Positions 15,194-25,300 of a stretch of 25,833 nt of DNA are shown here, piece by piece. How positions within the stretch are numbered: the first letter of the stretch is position 1; every line of letters begins with the position of its first letter. A model generated the notes under the pieces. The model ran no database searches. It was given only the letters and a program-made list of their open reading frames with translations, and had not been told where the DNA came from. Made by a program: the position numbers and the translations under genes. Where the stretch lies: NCBI GenBank assembly GCA_046542255.1, contig JBKHBT010000044.1:1-25833 (forward strand), read 5' to 3'. This stretch comes from JBKHBT01 sp046542255. Its GTDB lineage: Bacteria; UBP14; UBA6098; JBKHBT01.

Positions 15194-18100
15194 TTAATTG
15201 CCATTAACACCAGGAGTATCAGTCTGATACTCGATGAAATTATAACCCTTCTCCTTCGGATAACCATAGGCATCCGGATTGATAAGATAGCCCTTTTCCT
15301 GGTCGGGTTTTTCTTCGACAACCGGCCTTTCGATATGATGAATAACCGGGTCATCACGGTCGGCATAGATAATGTAGCTAACCTTGCGTCCCGGGTCGCC
15401 ATAGAGCACGAATGATAATCTGTCCTGTTCCCATTCATATCCGACCATAAATGGCCTTCCAACAGGCGTAGGATGGACCGTTGCGCCGCTTTCATCGACG
15501 AGGGATTTGTAATAATCCGGCATTTCTACCTTTGCCTCGCCGCTTTCGTCAAGCTCGACCTCGCCGCGATATACGCAGAGATTCTCGGGCGATTCGACAA
15601 AATTATGCCTGAGTGTCTTGTTCTCCGGGTCATCGGGATGGTCGATAAGGAATGAGCCGCCGCCTTTGCTGATTGAGCCAGATACGGTAAGATTACCAGT
15701 AATTGAAACATTTCCCGGCTCAGATATAGTCATCTTTGCGCTTGGTGTTGCTCCATAATCCCTTGTGAAGAACCTGATTACCGAGCCATAGTTACCAGAT
15801 TCCATTCCAGTGGCGACAAAATCTGCTCGCGTTGGATGTCCACTACCATGGTCAGCACTGAGAACAAGGCCACCGTAATCTGCAAATGTTGTTGCATTAT
15901 AACCACCATCAGTGCCAGCGAGGCCGATAAAATCTTTACGGACATCGAGGCCGCAGATAGGTATAGCTATGCCAATACCAATATCATCGGATGTATTATA
16001 GACCCTGCCACTTTCGGTCTGCCATGGTAGATTTTCCCAGTGGGCTTCTGTGCCATTGCTTGTGAGTACCTGGCCCTCGGAGCCAGTTGAACCGCCAATT
16101 TCGAGGATAAGGTTAGATGCATGAAGTTTGAGATCATCATCGGTTGGCTCTTCTATATATACTAAATCTCCATCGCCGAAGTTGAGTCGAGCACCGTAGC
16201 CGTAAGATCCCTCCGAGCCTATGAGTCTCATTGTCTCTGAATCGGTTGTATTAGAAACAGTAAGTGTATGGGTTGGTGAAGCAGTGCCGATGCCCATTTT
16301 ATTAGTGGCATCATCCCAAAATACTGTATCTGCACCACCGAAAGTGCCGCCGTCATTATACTGCATATAACCGTCAGAGCCAGCGGGTGAACCGCTTCCA
16401 GAAGGAGCATCTATCCATTGTGTTCCGGTAGCCGTAGAAGATAGTACCTGTCCTGCAGTACCAACATCGCCATCGGAGTCTTCTAATTCTCCAGTTATAC
16501 CGACTTTACCATCGAAATATCCAGCATATTCACCATCAGCCATATCACCATAGATAGCATATTGATTTCCAGATGTACCAATATTGGTTCCATAGACACC
16601 ATAGTTTTCTGCACCCCATTGTGCAGCACCATAAACACCGTACTTATTACCACCGGTCCCACCACCACTATAGTTTCTACCGATTGCTTTTACGCCGTAG
16701 GCATCAGAACTCATATATGCATCACCTATTGCAAATACACCGATTTTTTCAACTGTAACACCACTTTCCCAGTCAGTTCTGAAAACGCCAGCAGAATCGA
16801 CTGTACCTTCATTTTGGCCTCTGTATTCGAAACCGATATTATGGCCGGTTTCGTATGCTCTAACCTGAGTATTACCGATGACATTCTTATAATTGCCGCC
16901 ATCTTCCCATTGGCCTGCACCAGAGCCTGCGGCAATCCAGTCTGTACCTGTACCAGTAGATGAAAGCACTTCACCTGATGCTCCTACATCGCCATCAGAA
17001 TCTTCGATAGTACCGGTTACCGCTATATTGCCTTCGAAATATGCTGCATAATTGGTAGGAGCATTTGCAGCAGTTGCATAGATACCATAATTGGTTCCCA
17101 TGGTAGGAGTTCCATCAGACACTGCATATAATGCATAGTTTTCGGTATTATCGTCCTGGTTCCATGCATGAACAGCAACACCAGCATCACCATCTGCGTG
17201 TTTAATTCCCAGGATACCGACATTATAAAAATCGCCAGGCAATCCGCTATAATCTAAAACACCAAGCATTCCTTCTGCAAAAACAGTCCAGCTTTCATCA
17301 GCGCCGCGAACTGCTGCATAGCCATATTCATAATGCTCAACATTAAGGCCATGTCCATCAGAAGTATTAGTTCCGATTGCAACTTCATCGGTTTCATTAT
17401 AGACAATACCTGTTCCGATTGTCCAATCGTCATCGGCGCTCATGCTGGTTGCCGGCTGCCATTCCATACCAGAAGAAGTAATAGACAAAACATCGCCATC
17501 TGTGCCTTCATCGCCATCGATATTGATACGGCTATTTCCGCCAAGGAAAATATCATCCCATGGATGAAGCGCAGCGCCAATATCCTGCGCGGGATTGACA
17601 GGTACTATATTATCATTGAATGCAACGCGGCCATCATAAGAGCTACCATCGCTATTATTGATATAGTTGCCATTTAAGTCGATATTGCCACCGAAATCGA
17701 TCTTGGTATCTGAGCCTTCGGGTGCGATGGCATCGACCATTAGCCTATGTCCATCGGAAATTTCGAGTGCATCATCTATTTCAACGATATCATCGGAATC
17801 ATCGACAATTGCAGTTCCTTCAGTGGAATTTCCGCCAGTAAGAACAGCATCGAGTGTCAGTCCACCTGCTATTTCATCGGCATATTTGGCACGGAAGGCA
17901 TAGCCTTCGGCAGTAATCTCTGATCTTGGAGTCATAGCATCGCCATCGACAACGATTTCGAGATAATAGGTACCATCGAAATCGAGCGCAATCGGCGTTG
18001 TCTCGCCGAGAACTACGCTAAAAAGGCCTTTCTCGATTGTAACGCCAGTATGAGACTCGCTCCAAAGTTCAGTTCCAGCAGTTGGAACATCATAGATTCT

Positions 18101-18241
18101 AAATTCCAGGTCGAGGACATCATTAATACCAATGCCATCAGAATCGGTAAGCTTGCCCTGATAGGTCATCTTTTCATTGATTGCTGCAAAAGACATCGCA
18201 ACAATGAGTGTCAAGCAAAGAAATAGTTTTATTCTTGACAT
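15194..18241 (-). CDS. Large secreted fibre-like surface protein
   Basis: This 1015-residue protein has a signal peptide (MSRIKLFLCLTLIVAMSFAA). Residues 24-122 form an N-terminal module (YQGKLTDSDG, FRIYD, TELWSESHTGV, GLFSVVLGE, MTPRSEITAEGYAFRAKYAD) shared with the protein encoded at 19010-21124. The middle is a repetitive stalk with four G-x-x-G-x-V-L-(S/T)-S units ending in Trp at about 244-261, 416-435, 590-609 and 716-735, alternating with YGVYG/YAAYFEG-type segments. The C-terminal part (863-963) has GSFLIDHPDDPENKTLRH, FVESPENLCVYRGEVELDE and PGRKVSYIIYADRDDP, a module seen in long secreted FCB proteins. The start 18241 is chosen for GGAGG seven bases upstream; an ATG 12 bases earlier contains that site. 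The function is unknown; adhesion or a surface filament is likely. It is monocistronic. Confidence 0.82.
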   Translation of the reverse strand: MSRIKLFLCLTLIVAMSFAAINEKMTYQGKLTDSDGIGINDVLDLEFRIYDVPTAGTELWSESHTGVTIEKGLFSVVLGETTPIALDFDGTYYLEIVVDGDAMTPRSEITAEGYAFRAKYADEIAGGLTLDAVLTGGNSTEGTAIVDDSDDIVEIDDALEISDGHRLMVDAIAPEGSDTKIDFGGNIDLNGNYINNSDGSSYDGRVAFNDNIVPVNPAQDIGAALHPWDDIFLGGNSRINIDGDEGTDGDVLSITSSGMEWQPATSMSADDDWTIGTGIVYNETDEVAIGTNTSDGHGLNVEHYEYGYAAVRGADESWTVFAEGMLGVLDYSGLPGDFYNVGILGIKHADGDAGVAVHAWNQDDNTENYALYAVSDGTPTMGTNYGIYATAANAPTNYAAYFEGNIAVTGTIEDSDGDVGASGEVLSSTGTGTDWIAAGSGAGQWEDGGNYKNVIGNTQVRAYETGHNIGFEYRGQNEGTVDSAGVFRTDWESGVTVEKIGVFAIGDAYMSSDAYGVKAIGRNYSGGGTGGNKYGVYGAAQWGAENYGVYGTNIGTSGNQYAIYGDMADGEYAGYFDGKVGITGELEDSDGDVGTAGQVLSSTATGTQWIDAPSGSGSPAGSDGYMQYNDGGTFGGADTVFWDDATNKMGIGTASPTHTLTVSNTTDSETMRLIGSEGSYGYGARLNFGDGDLVYIEEPTDDDLKLHASNLILEIGGSTGSEGQVLTSNGTEAHWENLPWQTESGRVYNTSDDIGIGIAIPICGLDVRKDFIGLAGTDGGYNATTFADYGGLVLSADHGSGHPTRADFVATGMESGNYGSVIRFFTRDYGATPSAKMTISEPGNVSITGNLTVSGSISKGGGSFLIDHPDDPENKTLRHNFVESPENLCVYRGEVELDESGEAKVEMPDYYKSLVDESGATVHPTPVGRPFMVGYEWEQDRLSFVLYGDPGRKVSYIIYADRDDPVIHHIERPVVEEKPDQEKGYLINPDAYGYPKEKGYNFIEYQTDTPGVNGN

Positions 18242-18283
18242 ACACACCTCCATTTAAAATTGTATTTCCACACATACTAATGT

Positions 18284-18312
18284 AATATAACACAAACTAT
18301 AAGTTTTGTCTA
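18284..18312 (-). promoter_or_regulatory. Promoter of the 1015-residue fibre gene
   Basis: On the minus strand TAGACA (18312-18307) is followed after 17 bp by TATATT (18289-18284), 42 bp before the start codon. Confidence 0.6.
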
Positions 18313-18424
18313 TTCTTTAAGCTAAAAATAAATTATAAATTTTATTTCTTTTTGAAACAGAAGCGATTTTTGAGCTTAAGTGTATGAACACAGAAAACAA
18401 TTGAACTCAAAAAAAGGAGAAAAA

Positions 18425-18775
18425 ATGAACAAAACACTATTCATCATGTTAACAGCGATTCTTTTTGTCGCATGTGGAGGCTCCAGTGCTATAGTGGTAA
18501 GAAACCCGGTGTCTGGTGGAGTTGATCAAAATACCAAGAAAGTAGCGGTATTTTTCGATGAATCGGTTAAGAGTGCTAAATTAGCAAGAGGAGGGATTGG
18601 TTTGCCCAAGCCGGAGCCTATTGGTGATATTTTGGTTACGAATATTCAGACTATTGCTGATGCTTATTTTACAGAAACAAATTTCGTTACAGCAAAAGAA
18701 ATTAGTGATTCAGATTACCTTATAACCTTTGAAGTAAGGATCGATACATGTTACATGTATACTGCTCCCATTTAA
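18425..18775 (+). CDS. Small hypothetical lipoprotein, possibly truncated
   Basis: This 116-residue protein begins MNKTLFIMLTAILFVACGGS, a lipoprotein signal ending in FVAC, with the Cys to be lipidated. AAGGAG lies five bases before the ATG at 18425; an ATG at 18380 lacks a site. The mature part contains KKVAVFFDESVKSAK and DSDYLITFEVRIDT, a pattern of small envelope lipoproteins, but I recognise no family. It stops soon after a beta-strand-like segment, and an IS5-like remnant starts within 75 bases, so the C-terminus may have been lost. Confidence 0.6.
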   Translation: MNKTLFIMLTAILFVACGGSSAIVVRNPVSGGVDQNTKKVAVFFDESVKSAKLARGGIGLPKPEPIGDILVTNIQTIADAYFTETNFVTAKEISDSDYLITFEVRIDTCYMYTAPI

Positions 18776-18846
18776 GCTAAGATGTATTATATTTAGTCGA
18801 TCCTGAACAACCCACATCACCATCCCAAACTAAACCTTCCGATCCC

Positions 18847-19009
18847 TTAACAACTCATCAATTTGTGGGATATTTTGCAATTAATTTCGATCTTTTGCAA
18901 CATTTCAAAAAAAGCATAAAAAATATGCGATAAAAGCTTGCGCATATTTAAACCAGCCGCACTCAGAATTGCATTTGTCCCAAATAGCCAGATTTGCCTT
19001 TCACGGACG
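18847..19009 (-). pseudogene. IS5-like transposase, C-terminal remnant
   Basis: On the minus strand the frame following the S74 gene reads RERQIWLFGTNAILSAAGLN then MRKLLSHIFYAFFEML and stops at 18847. The N-A-x-L-x-x-A-G-x-N-x-R-K-L-L pattern is the usual end of IS5/IS1182-type transposases. The rest of the transposase is absent, and the remnant begins right at the stop codon of the fibre gene. Confidence 0.6.
18918..18949 (-). terminator. Possible terminator after the S74 fibre gene
   Basis: AAATATGCG and CGCATATTT (18921-18929 with 18941-18949) form a 9-bp stem with an 11-nt loop; on the minus strand T residues follow. It lies about 60 bases after the stop at 19010, but inside transposase-remnant DNA, so it may be fortuitous. 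Confidence 0.4.
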
Positions 19010-21124
19010 CTAATTATCTGATTTTTGATTCCTATCCTCCAGCCTCTCAACCCTATCCTCCAGCTCCCGGTTCTCCGCCTCCAATTCCTTGACAGCATTC
19101 AACATAGCCCATATAATAGCATCCGAGTGGACTGCTAAATAACCGGATTCGGTCTCTTTTACTGCATCGGGAATGATATCGGCGATATCCTGTGCAATAA
19201 AACCTGTATATCGGCCTTCTGATTGGATATTATTTTGCCCATTGTATTCATAATTAACTGGTTTTAGTTGTATTATCTCTTTCAAGCCATGTTCATAAGG
19301 TTCGATAGCTCTTTTCAGCCTTCTGTCAGAATAGACTGCCCATGTAGCTTCGCCCGGCTTGGCGGCGCCGCCATCGACATAGAATTTGTAACCATGAGTA
19401 ACCTCGGAATTAATAGCTACTCTGTTTAGAAGGCCATCGCAATGCAAAAGATCATCTGTCGAACCATTTATCACAAAATCGGCGGTGGTATTTGAATAGT
19501 TGAAATGAAAATTTGCATCCACGATATGGAAAGTCTCATCCATCGCTGAAACATCTATCATGCTGGATGGGTTTCCAGAAACGCCTCCTCGAAAGCCAAA
19601 AGATCCTCTTCCAACTCGAAGATAACTTCCCCCAGGTATAGCAGACCTTTCACCGAGTGCATGGTTTTTGATTCCACCCCCGACAACGCTATATTTACCG
19701 GCTGCCTCATTATGCATTCCGCCAGAAACCACAGTGGCAGAATCGGTGGTTGAGTCGCCTGCCTGATTGGCAAATCCGCCAGAAACTGTTCCCAGATGCG
19801 AAAATACCGTATCCGAGAAACCGCCTGCAATCGTACCGAGATCGCCTTCAATCTGATTATATCTTCCTCCGGCGATAGTCGCGCCTTCGGCATTAGCAGT
19901 GTTGACTTCGCCGCCGCCAATAGTAGAATGGTCCCACAAGGCTTTATTTCTATCGCCGCCAGCCACCGTTGCCCATAGATAATCGGCATGGTTTTCATAG
20001 CCGCCACCTACGAATGAATATCTATGAATGGCGCGATTTCTTATACCGCCACAAACTGTGCTGTAGTATTCTGATGCGCTATTGCTGAGACCACCACAAA
20101 CCGTCGAATAGATCGAAGAAGCTGAATTATCCTTGCCACCGGCCACTACTGAATAATCTGCCAAAGAGACATTGTTCTCACCGCCGAGTACCACACTTCC
20201 GAATGTTCCGGCGATATCGCCAGTTGTCGATGATATCCCCAGATTAACATGCGAATATGTTTCATCGCCGAGAAGATTATTTTCTGCATTGCCTCTTGCT
20301 ATGCCGAGATAATTATCGGTGTATAGAACCGAATCTTCGCTATTCCATCTTCCAGCACGCTCTTCCAAAATAGATTTATAGAGAAGTCCGTTTTTCACAG
20401 TGACTAATGTATCCGGGCTTTCCAGCTCTAATAGGCCGGTAACAACGAGGCTGCCATCAAGATATGTACTGCCATCGACGTGGAGCTTCAGAAGCGGCGA
20501 GCTGGTGCCGATTCCGACATTACCGGTAAAATCGGGATACATGCTTTCGCCTTCGATTATCCATGGCGAGGAAGAACCGGCGGAAGAATTTATCGTGATC
20601 GAATTGCCGGATTGTTCGAGAAGGACATTGCTTCCTTCCATAAATACGATACTATCTTCTATCCAGCTTCCGCCATCGATTTTCATTTTGGTCTGGTTTT
20701 CTGCAAAGCTATAAGTCGTATCGATATATGCGCCAAGCGTGTCCATATCGAAATTGCCAGCAGAATCGGCATAATGCGCCCTTATGGCATAGGGCTGCGG
20801 CATGATTCTTCTTCTGGGTGTCAGGGTTTCGCTTTCGATGATGGTTTCGAGATAGAGGCTGTCATTTTCGAAAAGTTCTATTGGTATATCGCCTTCTGTT
20901 CCGATATATGCATTGAAAAGCCCACCGCTAAACTGAATAATATGGCTCTCCGACCATAGTTCTGTGCCGCCTGTCGCTTGATTGTATAGCCGAAATTCAA
21001 CAGGATAGCTCCCTTCTGCAGGAAATCCGCTATCATCTGTCAATCGCCCCTGAAAGCTGAATTGATAGGGCATAGATGCTGTTAAATTCAAAGATAATAT
21101 TAATATAAACAGAGCCTTTTTCAT
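19010..21124 (-). CDS. Secreted YadA-head-like fibre with S74 self-cleaving chaperone domain
   Basis: This 704-residue protein has a signal peptide (MKKALFILILSLNLTASMPY). Residues 20-122 form the N-terminal module shared with the 1015-residue protein. Residues about 304-510 hold thirteen YadA-head-like repeats. Gly-Gly pairs fall at 314, 329, 344, 359, 374, 389, 404, 419, 434 and 449, exactly 15 residues apart, then at 468, 483 and 498. The C-terminus (about 596-690) is a Peptidase_S74 intramolecular chaperone: YSDRRLKRAIEPY with the Ser599/Lys604 pair expected to catalyse self-release, GFIAQDIADIIPDAV, and a final coiled coil KELEAENRELEDRVERLEDR. Such domains trimerise phage tail fibres and then detach. 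GAGGGG precedes the start, 18 bases after the upstream gene. It probably forms a trimeric surface fibre. Confidence 0.88.
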   Translation of the reverse strand: MKKALFILILSLNLTASMPYQFSFQGRLTDDSGFPAEGSYPVEFRLYNQATGGTELWSESHIIQFSGGLFNAYIGTEGDIPIELFENDSLYLETIIESETLTPRRRIMPQPYAIRAHYADSAGNFDMDTLGAYIDTTYSFAENQTKMKIDGGSWIEDSIVFMEGSNVLLEQSGNSITINSSAGSSSPWIIEGESMYPDFTGNVGIGTSSPLLKLHVDGSTYLDGSLVVTGLLELESPDTLVTVKNGLLYKSILEERAGRWNSEDSVLYTDNYLGIARGNAENNLLGDETYSHVNLGISSTTGDIAGTFGSVVLGGENNVSLADYSVVAGGKDNSASSIYSTVCGGLSNSASEYYSTVCGGIRNRAIHRYSFVGGGYENHADYLWATVAGGDRNKALWDHSTIGGGEVNTANAEGATIAGGRYNQIEGDLGTIAGGFSDTVFSHLGTVSGGFANQAGDSTTDSATVVSGGMHNEAAGKYSVVGGGIKNHALGERSAIPGGSYLRVGRGSFGFRGGVSGNPSSMIDVSAMDETFHIVDANFHFNYSNTTADFVINGSTDDLLHCDGLLNRVAINSEVTHGYKFYVDGGAAKPGEATWAVYSDRRLKRAIEPYEHGLKEIIQLKPVNYEYNGQNNIQSEGRYTGFIAQDIADIIPDAVKETESGYLAVHSDAIIWAMLNAVKELEAENRELEDRVERLEDRNQKSDN

Positions 21125-21142
21125 ATAATTCCCCTCATTTAT

Positions 21143-21856
21143 CTATGGTAGATGGTATTGTCCATGTAAAGTAAGTGTAATGGTATTTTCACCCCAATAA
21201 GATGAAAAATCAGGAGTGAGAAATTGTAGCCAAAGCTTTGTGCTTCTGCCCGGCGGAATATTGTGGCCATAATCGCCAAAGGCTTCTGAATCAGACCATT
21301 TGATCTCATCGTTCAGGCAGTCGGTGATGCTATTATACACCGAAGGTGCACGGTCATCTCCGGTAAATTGTGCCCTTATTGTAATTCTATCATATCCGGG
21401 ACTACTCGATATAGCCCAGTCGGCCGTATCCGAGCCTTCGTAACGAATCCCGAGGTCGAGATAGAAATTGCCATCATTTGAAATGACAAATCTGTCCCTG
21501 CCAGACATTGTCGATGTTTCTATTGCACAAATCGTGTCTAATTCCCATATGCTATCCGAAATAGAGAATGCGAGAAGGGCGGGTATAGATTTATACCAGA
21601 AACCCAGATTACTTGGGTCTTCGATTTCACGAAGATTCCCGGTAATCGCCTGTCCAATTGTCAAATCAGAAAGCTCTCCAAAGCCCCCTGGAATAGAGAC
21701 TGGCTCGCCCTCTCTCACCTGTTCGACACCGTCAGAAACCCCTCCGCTTCCTGCTATCGACCAGGTCATTCTCCAGGCAAATAAATTGCCAATAAACAAA
21801 TAACAAATCAGGAATAAGACCGAAAGTCTCACATCAAAAGATATAATACTTTTCAA
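21143..21856 (-). CDS. Secreted hypothetical protein upstream of the S74 fibre
   Basis: This 237-residue protein probably starts at the TTG at 21856, because GGAGGAGG (21872-21865) sits eight bases upstream. A frame extended to the TTG at 21874 would place that ribosome-binding site inside the coding sequence. The N-terminus (KSIISFDVRLSVLFLICYLF) is a signal sequence. The mature part is rich in Ser, Asp and Gly with beta-strand character and ends in IPPGRSTKLWLQFLTPDFSS then ENTITLTLHGQYHLP, a pattern I associate with small secreted FCB proteins. I recognise no defined family. It forms a two-gene operon with the fibre gene, suggesting a role in the same surface structure. Confidence 0.65.
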   Translation of the reverse strand: MKSIISFDVRLSVLFLICYLFIGNLFAWRMTWSIAGSGGVSDGVEQVREGEPVSIPGGFGELSDLTIGQAITGNLREIEDPSNLGFWYKSIPALLAFSISDSIWELDTICAIETSTMSGRDRFVISNDGNFYLDLGIRYEGSDTADWAISSSPGYDRITIRAQFTGDDRAPSVYNSITDCLNDEIKWSDSEAFGDYGHNIPPGRSTKLWLQFLTPDFSSYWGENTITLTLHGQYHLP

Positions 21857-21874
21857 CTCTTGTTCCTCCTCCAA

Positions 21875-22292
21875 GCTTAAAATTCGGAATATTCAGGCTG
21901 AATCATTAGAGATTAGATGAAAAATCTAAAAAGTGGGATAATGGATTGATTTGTATTTCGGAATCTCAATATAAATCGTATTATATTCGTTACTTACGGC
22001 ATTTTATAAAATCTTACCGTATGTCGATTTTATTTACCCTGCAAATTCTCGAAAGAAAAAATCTCTCTCAATGACTTTAGCTTTATTTTTAGTTTTCGAG
22101 AAATAATCTTATCGATAGACCTCAACTATTTAAGAGTTATCTTCCAGCGGCTCATGCTTCTGAGATATAGCTAGATACAAACGAATTTCAGTGAGTAAAG
22201 ATGGCTGGTACTATCAATAGCTTATAAAAGTTTTTTTGAAGTCCTATGCGTCCATGCTTTAGGCATAATCTCCAATATAAATATATAAAGTA
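21875..22292. other. AT-rich divergent intergenic region
   Basis: It separates the fibre operon (minus) from the C25 peptidase gene (plus). Apart from the promoter at its right end I see no open frame, RNA gene, repeat or clear minus-strand promoter. It could hold regulatory sites for both sides. Confidence 0.5.
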
Positions 22293-22322
22293 TTGGCTTT
22301 TAAGGATAAATTTTGCTATACT
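22293..22322 (+). promoter_or_regulatory. Promoter of the C25 peptidase gene
   Basis: TTGGCT (22293-22298), 18-bp spacer, TATACT (22317-22322), 39 bp before the start codon; AGAGGG lies before the ATG. Confidence 0.55.
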
Positions 22323-22361
22323 GAATTATGAAGCGAAAAAAATAAAACATAAGAGGGTTCT

Positions 22362-25300
22362 ATGCTCCAAAAGTCATTTTTAATTCTGATATGCATATTT
22401 TCATTTAGCTATGCAAATACTATCCAGCAATCCCTACCTATGGCTATAAGCCAAAGTGATATTGAAAGTGTTTATGGCACATTAGAAGGCTATTCTTCAA
22501 ATGCAGAATGGCAACTCGGTTCAAGAAAAGCTAAACTATACCAGGGAATGAAACCTGGTACCGACTATATCGGCATCGAAGGTATGGAAAGCTTCACTCG
22601 CGAAGGACAACCGCAGCTTCCCGGCGAAACAATAAAAATCGAGCTTCCTCTTGGAATCAAGATAAAAGGCGCCAGAATAGTTTCCGGCGAATATGTTTAT
22701 CTGGATGGAGAATACAATATCACGCCAAAACCTGAACAATTCAAAAGAACGATAGGAAATCGAAATAAGGGCACTAAATTCGATGCTGATATTTCTATAT
22801 ATACATCCGATGATTATTTCCCGGGACAATGGCTTAAAGTTTGGGGTGGCAATTCCAATGACCGCGGGATCGCTCATGTGCTTATTATGCCTTTGCAGTA
22901 TAATCCTGTCGAAGGGAAAATGATGCTGCTGAAAAATGCCACTATCGAGGTTTACTATGAATTTCTTAATCTAAGGCGTTCGGCAGAATCCCCAGAAACC
23001 GATGCTTTGTGTATAGTAATCGGCCCAGAAGAGTTTCGTAGCGCAGCTTTTCCACTTATCGATGAACACGAAAGAGAGCGTATTCCAACAGAATATATAT
23101 CGACCGATTCGATTGCTGCATATTATGAAGGCACCATGTATTCCACTGATTTGCCATATATCCACAGATCGGCATTGCCGGGCTATCATTTCGAAAGCTA
23201 TGATATAATGCTTCCAATGAAGATTATCGATTTCCTTGCCGATGAAGCCGCGCATCCGAATCTGGAACATATCATTATTCTTGGCGATGCGCATATTATC
23301 CCGCCATCATTCTATGCGAATTTTGGCGAAACCGGCTATTGGGAATACTATATGCCATCGGATTTCCTATATGCCAGCCCGGATTATGATTTAATACCAA
23401 ATTATAGCGTATCGCGTCTTCCTGCCGATACTCCCTGCCAGGCCGGGACGATGTGTTCGCGCATAACATATTATAATGCAGCGGTTGATGATGAGCTTTT
23501 TGCCAATATTTATTTCGCAGGCGGAAATCCATTCGATAATATCTATTTCGATGATGAGATGACGCCTAATCATATTATAAATTCCGGCAATACGATGGGA
23601 TTTAATGTTACAAAATCCTATGCTACACGCGATGGTTTTACTCGTGATGATTTCATTGAAGAATGGGAAAATGGCGAATATGGCATGGTCTATGAAATGG
23701 GACATGGAAGCGGCTATTCGATTGCATTCGATGAAAGCGAAGACTTTGATACCGACGATATTTTGGCTCTCGAACCGAATCATTTTGCGCCTATTCATTT
23801 TGCTGGCGTGTGCTTAAATGGGCTTTTCGATGATGAGCTGATTTCATCTTTCGATACATCTATGACCTATGCCGAAGCGATGATATACGCTCCTGGCGGC
23901 GCTATTGCACTTTTTTCTGCAACGCGAAATTCAATGGGAACCCCGACATATTATTACGATGATGCGCTCTTGGTGGTGGAATCCGAAGAATATATCGCGG
24001 ATATGGGATACAGGCTTATGCAAAACCTAAATCGCCGGCCAGAGACGATGGGCGAGCTTTTTATAAACACAATTTCTTCCTATGTCGGCTCCAATGACAT
24101 GACCGACCCGGATAATATCTATACTCTCTATGAATTTATTTTTATGGGCGATGCCGGCATGAGAATCCCCAGTCCTCCAATCACAGAACCGGGAATTCCT
24201 ATCGATATTTCATATCCCGAAGCAGATAGAAGCCATCTCGATTATGTGGTTTTCGAGGGTTTGCCCGGCGATATCATATCCTTTACGCCGGATAATTATT
24301 CCGATAGGTATTTTATTGGCATATCGAGAATCGATTATAATGGCTATCAGGACACTTCATCGAGTATATTTTGGGGAAGTTCCTATGATCTGGTCCTTGA
24401 TTATCATTCGGAAGCAAAAAGAATGGACATCGAGGACATTGCTGGCTTCGAGGAAAGGCTCTATTTCTGGGCAAGCGGTGGAAGAATGTTTATCGATGGA
24501 TATAATTTTGAATGGAGTAGTACTCCCATCGCCGCTTCGGATGAAGATGATTTCGAATCCGACTATCTCGAGCTAACCGACCTTTATATTCGCGATGATG
24601 CAGAGAATTTTTATTTCTCATATCCTTATTATGCCCCTCTGGACACCTCGCGCGCATATCATCTTGCTATCGATTCCAAACCTGGCGGATATACCGGCAG
24701 CGAAGAGGGCAGTGATTTCGACCATTTCGGGAATCATGTTTTCTTCGGCGATGGCTATGAAGTGGACTTTATTATTACTGCCGAGATATGGAATTTTCTA
24801 TACCATGACTATTATTCGCAGAAGCATTCTATTGGCATCTGGGAGGGTGATAATTGGGCAGAAGGCCGGCGATTTATCGGAGAAATAGGTGGCGAGATCG
24901 GAATTTCATCATCTGAGAGTCCGAGCGAACTTGGCTTTGTCGAGATCAGGCTGTCGAAATCGATTCTTGAAAGCTATGATTCAGTTGCAGTGATTCTCTA
25001 TAGCACCCCTATCGACCATACCGGTTTTGAATATTATCCCGCTCAGGATGCAGTGCCAAGTGATCCTGCTACATTTGCTGAATTCACAGAAGACGGTCAT
25101 AATACACTGACGAACTTCCATGTATATCGCTCCGGAGAGCAAATCTCAGAAAATTATAGCAGGCCGGAGAATTTCGAAATTATAAAGGCATATCCTAATC
25201 CATTTAATTCTGCCTGCCGAATTAAAAGCAGCTCGGATGAAATATCCATATATAATATTGAAGGACAGCTCATAGAACAAATTAGAAATTCTGATTCCGG

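Noticed and set aside
19590..20212. Regular tandem pattern that might suggest a CRISPR array or minisatellite
   Set aside because: The 45-bp period encodes 15-residue head repeats in a long open frame; units are diverged and there are no spacers.
19010..21124. Prophage tail-fibre region
   Set aside because: The S74 protein has a signal peptide, and no capsid, terminase, portal, tail or integrase genes are nearby.
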